Shown here: one piece after another, positions 8,666 to 17,369 of the stretch
Layout of the letters: the number at the start of each line of letters is the position of its first letter
Numbering within the stretch: position 1 is the first letter of the stretch
Source of the DNA: Nocardia yamanashiensis NBRC 100130
GTDB taxonomy: Bacteria > Actinomycetota > Actinomycetes > Mycobacteriales > Mycobacteriaceae
Direction of reading: 5' to 3'
Length of the DNA stretch: 64,000 bases
NCBI RefSeq assembly: GCF_001613325.1
Contig: NZ_BDCD01000016.1
Location: forward strand, 335,958-399,957
Notes under the pieces: generated by a model
What the model saw: only the letters and a program-made list of their open reading frames with translations
Database searches by the model: none
What the model was told of the DNA's origin: nothing
Translations under genes and position numbers: made by a program

Positions 8666-9951
8666 CAGTCGTCCTTTCGCACCCGGGCGGTCTTGGTGGA
8701 ACGCACATCCAGGGCCATCTCGTCGGCCGGATCGATGGCCGAACGCAGCCGCACCGTGCCGGTCCGGTCATCGACTTCCACCACCGCCGCAAGGAGTTTG
8801 GCGGTGTTGTCGTTGCCGGACTCGGCGGCCAGCTGCACCGCGCGCTGAAGTTTCGCGGTGGCGGTGGTGAGATCGCCCGCCTTGCGCGCGGCCAGCCCCT
8901 CCTGCACCGCCTGCGCCAGCTCGGCCTGCCCGGTGTAATGCGCCACCCGGCGGCTGATCCGCGCCGACAGATCGGTGTCGGTGGTCCACACCGCCTTCAC
9001 CAGACCCTGGCCCACCACCTCGTCGCCCAGCACCACGCTGATCCGCGCGGCCAGCTTCTCGCGGCCGGGCGCGGCCGGTTCCACCTCCAGTTGCACGTGA
9101 TAGTCGCGTTCCTCCGCGCCCCACGAACCCAGCGGATACTCACCCACCTGCGGCCCCACTTGATGGCGGCGATCGGTGAGCACCTCGATGGTCGGCGCGA
9201 CCTGCTTCACGAACCGGATCTGCGCCCCCACCGGTGTCCAGAGCCGCAGCGTCAGTTCGGGAATCGACTTGGCCATGGAGCTCTGCATCATGGCGGCGAA
9301 ATCGGCGGCGAGCAGATCCGGGGTCTTGATCAGGTCCACGGTGCCGTGCAGCGCGGAGGCGATGGATCGCAATTCGTCCACCCGCCAATCGGTTCCGACG
9401 CCGCGGCAATCGCAGGTGAACACGCCTTCCGACGCCTGGATCTCACGGGCCAGCTGCTCCGGGGTCTCGTGCTCGTTCTGGCCGTCGGTGAGCAGGATGG
9501 CGTGCGCCATCGCCCCCGGATGATGCTGGGCGATGATGCGCGACAACCCCAGCCAGGTGCCGATGGCGGTGCCGCCGGAGGGCCGCAGCTTGTCCAGCGC
9601 GTGCCGGGCGGCGGCGCGGGTGTGCCGGTCGGCCACCGCGGACGCGCCGTCCTTGGGGAACACCACCTCGGCCTTGTCGGTGCCGGCCACGATGGCGAAC
9701 CGGGTGCCGTCGGCGAGCACGTCCAGCGCGGCCAGGGTGGCGCGGCGGGCGCCGCCGAACTTGTCGTGGCCGCCCATCGAACCGGAACAGTCGATGATCA
9801 GGATCTCCACCCGCTGCTGCGGCGGGGCGGCCACGGTCAGCTCGTCGGTGGTCTCCACGGTGACGATGGCGTCCACCGTGCGGGCGCCCTCGGCCAGATA
9901 TTCGTTCTGATCGACGGCGACCGAAATGCCTGCTGCGGTAACGGAACTCAT
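8665..9951 (-). CDS. VWA-domain protein with intact MIDAS (TerY-like)
   Basis: A 428-residue soluble protein. A von Willebrand factor A domain (about residues 45-230) has the complete metal-ion-dependent adhesion site: DCSGS (Asp54), the downstream Thr in GGTAIG, and LLTDG. The C-terminal half has beta-rich sequence (about 230-340) and then a helical, TPR-like stretch (AELAQAVQEGLAARKAGDLT). The ATG at 9951 overlaps the PP2C stop (ATGA); a much longer open frame upstream is out-of-frame phosphatase sequence. VWA proteins of this kind occur with PP2C and Ser/Thr kinases in TerY-P-type gene triads. Here it probably acts as a metal-dependent scaffold for the signalling proteins; that role is inferred. 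Confidence 0.87.
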   Translation of the reverse strand: MSSVTAAGISVAVDQNEYLAEGARTVDAIVTVETTDELTVAAPPQQRVEILIIDCSGSMGGHDKFGGARRATLAALDVLADGTRFAIVAGTDKAEVVFPKDGASAVADRHTRAAARHALDKLRPSGGTAIGTWLGLSRIIAQHHPGAMAHAILLTDGQNEHETPEQLAREIQASEGVFTCDCRGVGTDWRVDELRSIASALHGTVDLIKTPDLLAADFAAMMQSSMAKSIPELTLRLWTPVGAQIRFVKQVAPTIEVLTDRRHQVGPQVGEYPLGSWGAEERDYHVQLEVEPAAPGREKLAARISVVLGDEVVGQGLVKAVWTTDTDLSARISRRVAHYTGQAELAQAVQEGLAARKAGDLTTATAKLQRAVQLAAESGNDNTAKLLAAVVEVDDRTGTVRLRSAIDPADEMALDVRSTKTARVRKDD

Positions 9952-11072
9952 CGGGCATCTCCTGCCTGTACCGGGTTGGGCACCGGAACCAGCGCCACAC
10001 TGATGTTGTCCTTGCCGCCCGCGTGCAGCGCGTGATCGACCAGCGCCCGGGCGGCGGGTAGCGCCGGATACGCGGTGGCGATACGGGCCAGCGCGGCGGC
10101 CTCGGGAAGGTAGTTCCACAGGCCGTCCGTGCACAGCAGCAGCACGCCGGGATCGGTGACCCGCACGCTGCGCACGCAATCGGCGGGCCACGGTTTGCGT
10201 TCGCTGTCCGCGCCCAGCCAGCGGGTCAGCACATGCGCGTGCGGGGCGTCCATGGCGGCGTCCTCGTCCATCACGCCGGTGTCCACCAGCGCCTGGGCCA
10301 GGGAATCGTCGCGGGTGAGGCGGGTGGACTCGGCGAAGTCGGGGCGCAGCCAATAGGCGCGGGAGTCACCGATATTGACCACGGTGAGCTGGGCGCTGCC
10401 GTCCGGGGCGAGCTGGGCGACGGCCGACACATAGGTGCAGGACGGGGATTTGCCCTCCGGGGTGCCGATCTCGCGCACCGCCTGCGCGGCCGCGTCCAGC
10501 CCGGCCAGCACGGCCTCCTCGGGCGGGCGGCCCATGGTGAGCGCGGCCAGGCAGGCGTCCACGCCCGCGCGCGCCGCCGCACCCGACGCGGCCTGCGGAT
10601 CCTCGGAGGTCGAGACGCCGTCGCAGACCGAGATCACCACGGTGCCGGCGTTCTCCAGCACCGCCGCCGCGACCGAATCCTCATTGTGCTCGTGCAGGAT
10701 CCCGCGATCGGTGATGAGCACGGTGGCAGCCAGATCGGCCTCGAAGCGGTCCCGGCGCACGCTGAGCTGACCGCAGTCCACGCAATAGCCGTCGGTGTCG
10801 AAATGCTTGCCGCCGCAGGCTTCACACGCGGTGACACCCGAGTCGTAGGACATGGTGGTGCCGGTGAACGGCGGGATGGCGCCGCTGAGCGCGGTCGCCA
10901 GGGCCGGGGCTGCGGTGAGTTCGGGCAAGGTCTGATCCTCCGTGGACTGTGCGAGATCGGCGGGTTGCGGCGGCAGTGCGACGCGGCGGGTGCTCAGCCG
11001 GTGGCCGCAGGCCTCGCAGAAATGGTCGGTATCGGCCGCGAGCGCGCCGCAGGCCGGGCAGCGGGCGGTCAC
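9948..11072 (-). CDS. PP2C-type protein phosphatase with zinc-ribbon N-terminus
   Basis: A 374-residue Ser/Thr phosphatase. Two N-terminal cysteine modules (CPACGALAADTDHFCEACG and CEACGGKHFDTDGYCVDCG, within residues 1-100) precede a PP2C domain. The metal-binding motifs are all present: HEHNEDSVA, VCDGVS, NIGDSRAYW, LLCTDGLWN and GKDNISV. It should be an active Mg/Mn-dependent phosphatase. The GTG at 11072 overlaps the kinase stop (GTGA), the same arrangement as most junctions in this operon, which favours it over an ATG at 11129. It is the evident counterpart of the PknG-like kinase encoded just upstream and may dephosphorylate the same targets. Confidence 0.92.
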   Translation of the reverse strand: MTARCPACGALAADTDHFCEACGHRLSTRRVALPPQPADLAQSTEDQTLPELTAAPALATALSGAIPPFTGTTMSYDSGVTACEACGGKHFDTDGYCVDCGQLSVRRDRFEADLAATVLITDRGILHEHNEDSVAAAVLENAGTVVISVCDGVSTSEDPQAASGAAARAGVDACLAALTMGRPPEEAVLAGLDAAAQAVREIGTPEGKSPSCTYVSAVAQLAPDGSAQLTVVNIGDSRAYWLRPDFAESTRLTRDDSLAQALVDTGVMDEDAAMDAPHAHVLTRWLGADSERKPWPADCVRSVRVTDPGVLLLCTDGLWNYLPEAAALARIATAYPALPAARALVDHALHAGGKDNISVALVPVPNPVQAGDAR

Positions 11073-13564
11073 AGCGTGGTCCTGGGGCGCACCGAATTGG
11101 CCTGTTCGACCAGGGCGATGCGCTCCCACATATCGTCGGCTTCACGGGCCAGATCGCGATAGCAGCGTTCCAGGCCGGTGCGCACGCCCGGCTGATCGAG
11201 CGGGCTGCCCAGCAGCGGGGCCTGCCCGGTCGGGACGCGGCCCAGCGTGAGCCAGTGCAGGGCGGCGTCGAGGACGCGCAGACGAGCTTGGGCGGCAACG
11301 CGTTTGGAATCCAGGCGCAGTCCCTCGACGCGGCCGCCCGCGTCGCGCAGCAGCGTCTCGGTGAGCTGGCCGTCACGGTCGACGTCGAGGAGGATGCCGA
11401 CCGCGGCGATACCGGCCTCGGTGTGCACGGCCGAGGCGCGATCGACCTGATCCAGCACGGTGATGGCGCCGGCGCGGTCCTGGGCCAGGCGGCGCAGGCG
11501 GGCCAGGCCGAAAGCCGCACTGGTGTAACCGCGATCGGTGCGCCACACCGCCTCGTAATAGGTGGCGGCGCGGCGGCGGGCGGGCTCCGGATCGGTGCCG
11601 TTGCCGTGATTGCCGAGGTTCTCCGCGGTGACCGCCAGCGCCAGTTTCGGCGCGGCCTCGCCGGGCAGCGCGGTGTACAGCGCGTCGAATTCGGCCGCGG
11701 CGGAAGTCCAGTCGCGTTGCAGCAGCCGGGCCAGGCCGCGATACCAGGTGAGGCGCCAATCGCCGGTCAGGGGATCCTCCAGTTCGTCCAGGCGGCGCAG
11801 CGCGTCGTCGACGGCGCCGAATTCCAGTGCGGCACGGACCAATCGGAGCGGGATCTCCACCGATTCGGCCTGGCCGGTCACCACCGAGCGCAGGCCGGCG
11901 GCGAGTTCGCGTTCCAGGATCTCCGGCTCGACCGCGCTGGTCGAGGCCAGCAGCGCCGCACCGGTGTCGTTCGGGTCCACCAGCGGGACCGGAAGGGCGG
12001 CAACGAGTTTCGCCGGATCGTCCGGCAGTTCGTCACCCACGCCGAAGACGCCGCGTGACGGGCCGAAGCGGGCGGACAGGCCGGGCCGGGGCAGGCCGTC
12101 GTCGGTGGCGAGCACCTCGCGCAGCACGCCGGTCAGCTGGTCGGCCATCTCCTCCATGGAGCTGAACCGGGCCTCCGGATCGGGGTCGGTGGCGCGCAAC
12201 AGGAATCGGTACAGCGATTCGTGGCGGGCCAGCACCGGTTCGGTGGCGGGGGTGGGCAGCGGGCCCAGGCGGCCGTTCTCGGTCGGCAGGCTCATCAGCA
12301 GCACCGCCAGGGTGCGGCCCACCGTGTACACCTCGGTGGCGATGGTCGGGCCGGTCTCGGCGATCTCCGGGGCCTGATAGCCGGCGGTGCCGTAGATGGC
12401 GCTGTGCTCGTCGTTCATGGCGATGACCGCGCCCAGGTCGATGAGCTTGAGCTGTTCCTCGGTCTGCATCACGTTGTCGGGCTTGAAATCGCAGTAGGCC
12501 CAGCCGTAGGAGTGCAGATAGCCCAGGGCGGGCAGCATTTCGAGCACGTAGGCGATGGCGCGGGCGGGCGGCAGATGCGTGCCCTCGGTCTCGCGGTGGC
12601 GGCGCAGCAGCTGCTTGAGCGAGGTGCCGCCGACGTACTCCATCACGATGTAGCCGACCGGTTCCCCATCCGGTCCGGTCTCCTCCGCGAAGTTGTAGAT
12701 GCGCACGATATTCGGGTGATCGACCTGCGCCAGGAAGCGGCGCTCGGCCACCGCGGCGCGCATGGCGTCGGCGTCGCCGGTATTGAGCAGGCCCTTGAGC
12801 ACCACCGGGCGATCGTTCACCTTGTGGTCGACGGCCAGGTAGATCCAGCCCAGCCCGCCGTGCGCGAGGGGGCCCAGCACCTCGTACTGGCCGACCGCTT
12901 GGCCGCGGGACAGTTTGGGAGTGAAGGAGAACCGCGTGCCGCAATGGCCGCAGAAACCCTCCGCGCGCCCCGGCTGCCCATCGCGCCCCCGCCCGACCGG
13001 CCGGTCACACTTCCCGCAATAGCGCTGATGCTCCGGCACCTGCGCGTTCTCGAGCACCGCCGACACCGGCTGAATCCGGGGCACCCGTGGGACATTCACC
13101 ATGCCCGCGCCCAGCCGGCCGCGGGTCGCACCCGAGGACCCCCGGCCGGTGCGGACCGAACGGCCGCTCCCACGTCCCGACCGGCTGCCGGTGCTCGCGC
13201 TCGAACCACCGGTCTGGGTGGTCGCGGACGGAGAGAAGGCGGCCGTCCCGACCGGCCCGGGCGCGGTACCGCACACCTCGCAGTAACCGTCGCTGATCTT
13301 CCCGCCGCACCCCGGTTCGGCACAGATATCGGCGGCGGTGGGCGAATGTCCGGGCGACCCACCGGCTCCGGCGGCGGAGTGGCGGGCGGCCGGATTCCCT
13401 TGCGCCCCAGCGGCTGCAACGGAGTGACCGGCGGCCTCAAATCCCGGTGTACTACCGGCTCCTGTGGCCGCGCTCATAGTGCCGGGCGTCGGCGGGGCGG
13501 CACCGCACACGTTGCAGTAGCCGTCCTCGATGACTCCCGTGCACCCGGGCTCGGTGCAGTTCAC
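11069..13564 (-). CDS. pknG: PknG-like serine/threonine kinase with zinc ribbons and TPR domain
   Basis: An 831-residue soluble kinase. Two copies of a CxxPGCxGxIxDGYCxVCG module (residues about 3-24 and 81-102) are followed by a Ser/Gly-rich linker. A rubredoxin-like pair of CxxC motifs (CGKC, CGHC, about 183-209) matches the PknG layout. The kinase domain (about 227-490) has the PknG-type P-loop AHGGLGWIYLAVD, Lys257 in VVLKG, catalytic Asp359 in YCDFKPDN (no Arg before it, as in PknG) and DLG in place of DFG. TPR-like helices fill residues 560-831. The two extra N-terminal modules are absent from mycobacterial PknG as I know it. The GTG at 13564 overlaps the upstream stop. Whether it is the only PknG of this genome cannot be told here. 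Confidence 0.92.
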   Translation of the reverse strand: MNCTEPGCTGVIEDGYCNVCGAAPPTPGTMSAATGAGSTPGFEAAGHSVAAAGAQGNPAARHSAAGAGGSPGHSPTAADICAEPGCGGKISDGYCEVCGTAPGPVGTAAFSPSATTQTGGSSASTGSRSGRGSGRSVRTGRGSSGATRGRLGAGMVNVPRVPRIQPVSAVLENAQVPEHQRYCGKCDRPVGRGRDGQPGRAEGFCGHCGTRFSFTPKLSRGQAVGQYEVLGPLAHGGLGWIYLAVDHKVNDRPVVLKGLLNTGDADAMRAAVAERRFLAQVDHPNIVRIYNFAEETGPDGEPVGYIVMEYVGGTSLKQLLRRHRETEGTHLPPARAIAYVLEMLPALGYLHSYGWAYCDFKPDNVMQTEEQLKLIDLGAVIAMNDEHSAIYGTAGYQAPEIAETGPTIATEVYTVGRTLAVLLMSLPTENGRLGPLPTPATEPVLARHESLYRFLLRATDPDPEARFSSMEEMADQLTGVLREVLATDDGLPRPGLSARFGPSRGVFGVGDELPDDPAKLVAALPVPLVDPNDTGAALLASTSAVEPEILERELAAGLRSVVTGQAESVEIPLRLVRAALEFGAVDDALRRLDELEDPLTGDWRLTWYRGLARLLQRDWTSAAAEFDALYTALPGEAAPKLALAVTAENLGNHGNGTDPEPARRRAATYYEAVWRTDRGYTSAAFGLARLRRLAQDRAGAITVLDQVDRASAVHTEAGIAAVGILLDVDRDGQLTETLLRDAGGRVEGLRLDSKRVAAQARLRVLDAALHWLTLGRVPTGQAPLLGSPLDQPGVRTGLERCYRDLAREADDMWERIALVEQANSVRPRTTL

Positions 13565-14904
13565 AATCCCCTCCCCGATTTCATCGCGATCAATTGGCGA
13601 TAGTCCGATACGGCGCGGGTGACCGCACCCAGATCGCACGGCCGGCGCGACAGCAGCCCGGCGGCATTGCTACTGGCGGCGAGCACTTCCCGATCCTCGC
13701 TCACGCCCAGCCGCGCGGCCTTCGCCCGATAGGCAGCCAGCCGCCCGCTCAACTCCTGCCGGCGATCGAGCAGCCCCTGCGCGAGCCCCTCGGCGTCGCC
13801 GGCCACGCTCTGTGCCCCGGCGAGGCGACGCCGCAACTCCCACAGTGCGGCGGGATCGGGCGAATCGGCCTCGAGCGCAGTGAGTTCCGCACCGAACACC
13901 GCGCTGTCGTCCGCGTGCACAGGCAGCGCGGCCGTCACGATGGTGCGCTCGGCCGCGGCGCGCGCGTGATCGGCGCGCTCATAGGTGCGGTGCAGTGCCT
14001 CGACCTGCCCGCGCGTCCGCTCCACCGCGTCATCCCACCGCGCGGCAATGGCATCGAGCTCGGCGATCAGGGCGGCGGCGCGGCGCATCCGGTCGTGCAG
14101 GTCCGCGAGTCGGCGATCGATCTCGGCGGGCGGCAGCGACAAAGCGTCGGTGGCGGCACGGGTGGCCAGTTCGGCGAGATCGTGGGCCAGCTCGCGCAAT
14201 TCGGGGAAGCCGGCTACGCCGTCGAAACGCGCGCTCGCGCCGCCGCCCGCCTTCCACATCCCGTCTGCCGCACCTCTGCCGGGCTCGGCCGACCGTCTCG
14301 CATCGGAGGTGCCCGCGCCCTCCGCGGGTCCGGCGCTCCTGGCGGGTGGCCGGGCGGTGCGGGTAGCGCCGATCGTGGCGAGTTGGGTTTGCAGCGGAGT
14401 GATTTCGGCCAGGACGCGGGTGTTGACGGTGTCCACGGCGTCGAGGATTTCGATGAGGGCGGGGAAGAGTTCGCGCATGCGGTCGAGGGTGTCGGCGAAA
14501 CCGACGCGGGTGATCTGGTGGCTGGGGCCGGTCAGGGAGCGGCGGGACAGGGGGATGGCGTCGCGGGAGACTTCCAGGGGGCGGCCGCGCAGCAGGGCGG
14601 TGAGTTCCTCGCGGTCCAGGGCGTCCAGTCGGCGGCGGGCGCGGGCGGTGCGGACCTGATCCAGGATGGTGCGCAGGCGGCCGAAGTCCTCCCAGAGCAG
14701 ATCCAGGTTCCGCTGGGCCGGGGCCCAGTGCACGGCGGTCTTGCCGGTCGGGGGGAAACGGCGCAGCAGGAGCAGGCCCGGATGTTTGTCCAATTCCACC
14801 AGAGTGGCGGCCACCGCCTCGATTTCGCGTTCCCGCTCGGCGATTTCGCGATCGATCTCGGCGACGGTGAGAATGTATCCGGAATTCCCCTGCATGACGG
14901 TCAC
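13561..14904 (-). CDS. Coiled-coil protein of unknown function in the pknG operon
   Basis: A 447-residue, mostly helical and highly charged protein with no signal peptide, membrane segment or enzyme motif that I recognise. Long helical runs such as AEIDREIAEREREIEAV near the N-terminus, and others around residues 240-300 and 370-420, suggest coiled coils. A less ordered, Ala/Gly/Ser-rich stretch lies near residues 195-230. The GTG at 14904 overlaps the GlnH stop (GTGA), and its own stop overlaps the kinase start (GTGA). An ATG at 14895 is the alternative start. Its position between sensor and kinase, with strict coupling on both sides, suggests an adaptor or scaffold. No function can be assigned from sequence. 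Confidence 0.85.
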   Translation of the reverse strand: MTVMQGNSGYILTVAEIDREIAEREREIEAVAATLVELDKHPGLLLLRRFPPTGKTAVHWAPAQRNLDLLWEDFGRLRTILDQVRTARARRRLDALDREELTALLRGRPLEVSRDAIPLSRRSLTGPSHQITRVGFADTLDRMRELFPALIEILDAVDTVNTRVLAEITPLQTQLATIGATRTARPPARSAGPAEGAGTSDARRSAEPGRGAADGMWKAGGGASARFDGVAGFPELRELAHDLAELATRAATDALSLPPAEIDRRLADLHDRMRRAAALIAELDAIAARWDDAVERTRGQVEALHRTYERADHARAAAERTIVTAALPVHADDSAVFGAELTALEADSPDPAALWELRRRLAGAQSVAGDAEGLAQGLLDRRQELSGRLAAYRAKAARLGVSEDREVLAASSNAAGLLSRRPCDLGAVTRAVSDYRQLIAMKSGRGL

Positions 14905-15872
14905 TCGGAATACTTGGCGGCGGGCGGGCCGGGCGCGGGACCGAGCACGGTGAGGCGGGCATTGTAGAGCCGCGTCCAGGTGCCGTCGCCGCGAATGCGT
15001 TCCAGCACGCCGTTCACGAAACGCACCATATCCGTGGACTTCTTCTGCACCCCGATCGCGTAGGTGTCGAATGCCATGGCCTCGCCGACGATTTCGAGAT
15101 TCGGATCCTGTTCCTTGAGCCCGTACAGAATCGGCAGATCGGTGCTGACCGCATCCACCTGACCCTGCTGCATTGCGGTCAGGCAGTCCAGCCAATTCGA
15201 CATGCCGATCACCGTCGGCCGCGGGTTCAGCGCGAAGATGGCGTCCATGGTGGTGGTGCGGAATACCGCGCACACCCGTTTCCCGGCCAGATCGCCGGAG
15301 TTCCGGATACTGGAACCCTTGGTGGTCAGGATGCGCTGATCGGTCACGAAATAGGTGGTGGAGAACTGGATATCCTGCCGCCGCACACAGGTGGCGGTGA
15401 AATTCTGCACCACGATATCGACTTCGTCGCCGGTGAGCGCGGGCACCCGGTGCGCGGCGTCGATGGGATGCAGCTCGATCTTCTCCGGATCGCCGAACAG
15501 ATCCTGCGCCACCTCGCGGGCGATATCGATATCGAAACCCTCGAGCTGACCGGTCACCGGATTGCGGAACCCGAACAGGTATTGGTTCTGATCCACCCCG
15601 ACCCGCAACTTACCGCGCTGCACGATGGCCGCCATGCTCGAACCCGCCGGCATCGCTCCCGCGCGCGGCTGATTGCCCGGCCGCAGGCTGGCGGTGGGAT
15701 CGCAGCTGATATCGCCGCGCTGGTTCGGCGCCTCGGTCACCTCGACGGCCCCCGACGGCAGCGGATCACCGGCGGGCAGTTTCAGCGACGGATCGCCCGG
15801 CCCGGCGGTCCCACAACCGCCCAGCAGCACGGCGGCCAAGGCCAGCACCGTGATTCGACCGCGCACGCTCAC
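14901..15872 (-). CDS. glnH: GlnH-like amino-acid-binding lipoprotein
   Basis: A 323-residue solute-binding protein of the glutamate/glutamine type (SBP_bac_3). The lipoprotein signal ends in LLGGC (Cys about residue 20). The binding domain runs from KLRVGVDQNQYLFGF to VLERIRGDGTWTRLY, with GFDIDIAREVAQDLFG and GKRVCAVFRTTT as family landmarks. No ABC permease or ATPase gene lies nearby. In Mycobacterium tuberculosis the GlnH next to pknG senses aspartate/glutamate and signals through GlnX rather than feeding a transporter. The same role is the best inference here. The GTG at 15872 overlaps the GlnX-like stop. Confidence 0.9.
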   Translation of the reverse strand: MSVRGRITVLALAAVLLGGCGTAGPGDPSLKLPAGDPLPSGAVEVTEAPNQRGDISCDPTASLRPGNQPRAGAMPAGSSMAAIVQRGKLRVGVDQNQYLFGFRNPVTGQLEGFDIDIAREVAQDLFGDPEKIELHPIDAAHRVPALTGDEVDIVVQNFTATCVRRQDIQFSTTYFVTDQRILTTKGSSIRNSGDLAGKRVCAVFRTTTMDAIFALNPRPTVIGMSNWLDCLTAMQQGQVDAVSTDLPILYGLKEQDPNLEIVGEAMAFDTYAIGVQKKSTDMVRFVNGVLERIRGDGTWTRLYNARLTVLGPAPGPPAAKYSE

Positions 15873-17140
15873 AGGAACTCCTTCAACCGCGGCCACACGC
15901 CGATCACCAGGGCGGCCGCCGCCGCCAGCAGCAGCGCCAGCACACCCCACGGGCTGAGCGTCAGCGCATCGCCCGCGGCGTCCACGCCGTCGCGGACATC
16001 GGTGCGCGCCGCCTCCAATTCACCGCGCAGGGTGTCGTCGAGGACGCCGAACTTGGTGGCGGAGGTGCCCGCCCCGGTGCCGATGGACTGGGCGACCGCA
16101 CCCTTGTAATCATTGCCCTGATAGGCGGCGACTTCCAGCTTGTGCCCGTCCTGCCAGCTGGTCAGCGCCCGCATCGCCGGCGAATCCGCGCCCGCGGCGG
16201 CGGTGACCGCGGACTTCAGGTCACCGGTGCGGGCCTCGAAACGCTTCTCGCTCTCGGTCAGATCGCCGCGGGTGACCAATTGCAGGGTCTCCTCGGTGCG
16301 CGCCTGCTGGGCGAGAATCCGTGCCCTGGCCAGGGTTTCGAAACGCGTGGTGGCCCCGTGCGCGCCGGCGTCGATCGACTGCGTGGCGGCGACGGTGGCC
16401 ACGCAGATCCACAGCAGCGCCAGCACGGTCAGGCCGAGCGCGGTGAGCACCCCGGCATTCACCCGGCGGTTGGTGCGGCGCAACAGCACCCACGACAGGT
16501 ACCCGCACAGCGCGGCCACGATCAGCAGGGTCAGCAGGCCGGTGCCGGGCAGCGCGGTGATGTCGTCCTGGTCGGCGCGCAGCCGTGCCAGCCGATTCTG
16601 TTCCAGCTCTTCGGCGTTCTTCAGCACCGAGGTCTGCATGAGCGCGGACGCCTGCCGCAGATAGGCCGCGCCGACCGGCAACTGCTGGCGATTGTTGGCG
16701 CGCGCCGCCTCGACCAAGCCGGTGTAGGTGGGCAGTTCGGAGGAGATGCGAGCCACGATCTCGCGGGTCTTCGCATCGGAAGCACCGGTGGTGGCCTCGG
16801 ACAGCGCCACCGCCGCATCGGTCAGCGCCTGCCGGTAGCGGGTGCGCACCTCCGGGGATTCGATGCCGCCGGAAAGGAAAGCGCTGGAGGCCGCCGCGTC
16901 GGCCGCGGACAAGGCCACGTACAAACGCTGTGCCGCGTCGGCCAATGGCTCGGTATGGCCGAGCACGGTATCGCGCCGATCGATCTTGGCATTGAGCTGA
17001 TTCGCGCACACCAGACCCGATATCAGGCAGGCGATCACCAGGATCGCGGTGACCGCTCCGAGCACGCCCGGCGCGGTCCGCGCGAAACGGCGCACCCACT
17101 CCGCTGCATCGCGAGTGGCCGCCGGTAGACGACTTCGCAC
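15869..17140 (-). CDS. glnX: GlnX-like four-helix membrane sensor protein
   Basis: A 423-residue membrane protein. Four hydrophobic segments are seen at about residues 26-47, 200-222, 228-252 and 397-416. They enclose two large helical extracytoplasmic loops (about 48-199 and 253-396), an arrangement resembling chemoreceptor sensor domains and matching mycobacterial GlnX, which links GlnH to PknG. The start is GTG at 17140, with GGGGGA a few bases upstream. It is first in the operon, divergent from the PcfJ-like gene across 229 bp. It should carry the amino-acid signal from GlnH through the membrane to the kinase. It has no cytoplasmic catalytic domain of its own. Confidence 0.85.
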   Translation of the reverse strand: MRSRLPAATRDAAEWVRRFARTAPGVLGAVTAILVIACLISGLVCANQLNAKIDRRDTVLGHTEPLADAAQRLYVALSAADAAASSAFLSGGIESPEVRTRYRQALTDAAVALSEATTGASDAKTREIVARISSELPTYTGLVEAARANNRQQLPVGAAYLRQASALMQTSVLKNAEELEQNRLARLRADQDDITALPGTGLLTLLIVAALCGYLSWVLLRRTNRRVNAGVLTALGLTVLALLWICVATVAATQSIDAGAHGATTRFETLARARILAQQARTEETLQLVTRGDLTESEKRFEARTGDLKSAVTAAAGADSPAMRALTSWQDGHKLEVAAYQGNDYKGAVAQSIGTGAGTSATKFGVLDDTLRGELEAARTDVRDGVDAAGDALTLSPWGVLALLLAAAAALVIGVWPRLKEFL

Positions 17141-17369
17141 CGTTCCCCCGTTCGACCGGCCTGCTCCCCGTACGGCGATGGTACGGGAGGTGTCCGGTTG
17201 TGTCGATCGCGTTCCAACCAGTTGGATTGAATTGGTGTATCACGCAATTCGAAGTATTGCACTCGGGACGAAAATCCGTTGCCGCGATGCGCCTCGCACT
17301 CGTAAGGTCGGCCCGAGGAGGGGTTCGGCCGGGCCGAATCGAGTTACGCGGTAAACGGGAGTACGGAGT
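17141..17369. promoter_or_regulatory. Divergent promoter region, GlnX operon / PcfJ-like gene
   Basis: This 229-bp gap must hold the promoters of the seven-gene kinase operon (leftward) and of the PcfJ-like gene (rightward). It is less GC-rich in the middle (17210-17275). It contains a small palindrome, TCCAAC-CA-GTTGGA, at 17212-17225, which could be a regulator site. No -10/-35 pair is clear enough to assign. Confidence 0.45.

Noticed and set aside
12221..13603. A 460-codon plus-strand frame opposite the kinase.
   Set aside because: It is antisense to the conserved PknG kinase domain and its composition is of the shadow type.
14901..17140. GlnH/GlnX genes as part of an amino-acid ABC importer.
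   Set aside because: There is no permease or ATPase gene in the operon, and the membrane protein has receptor-like loops rather than a permease fold.
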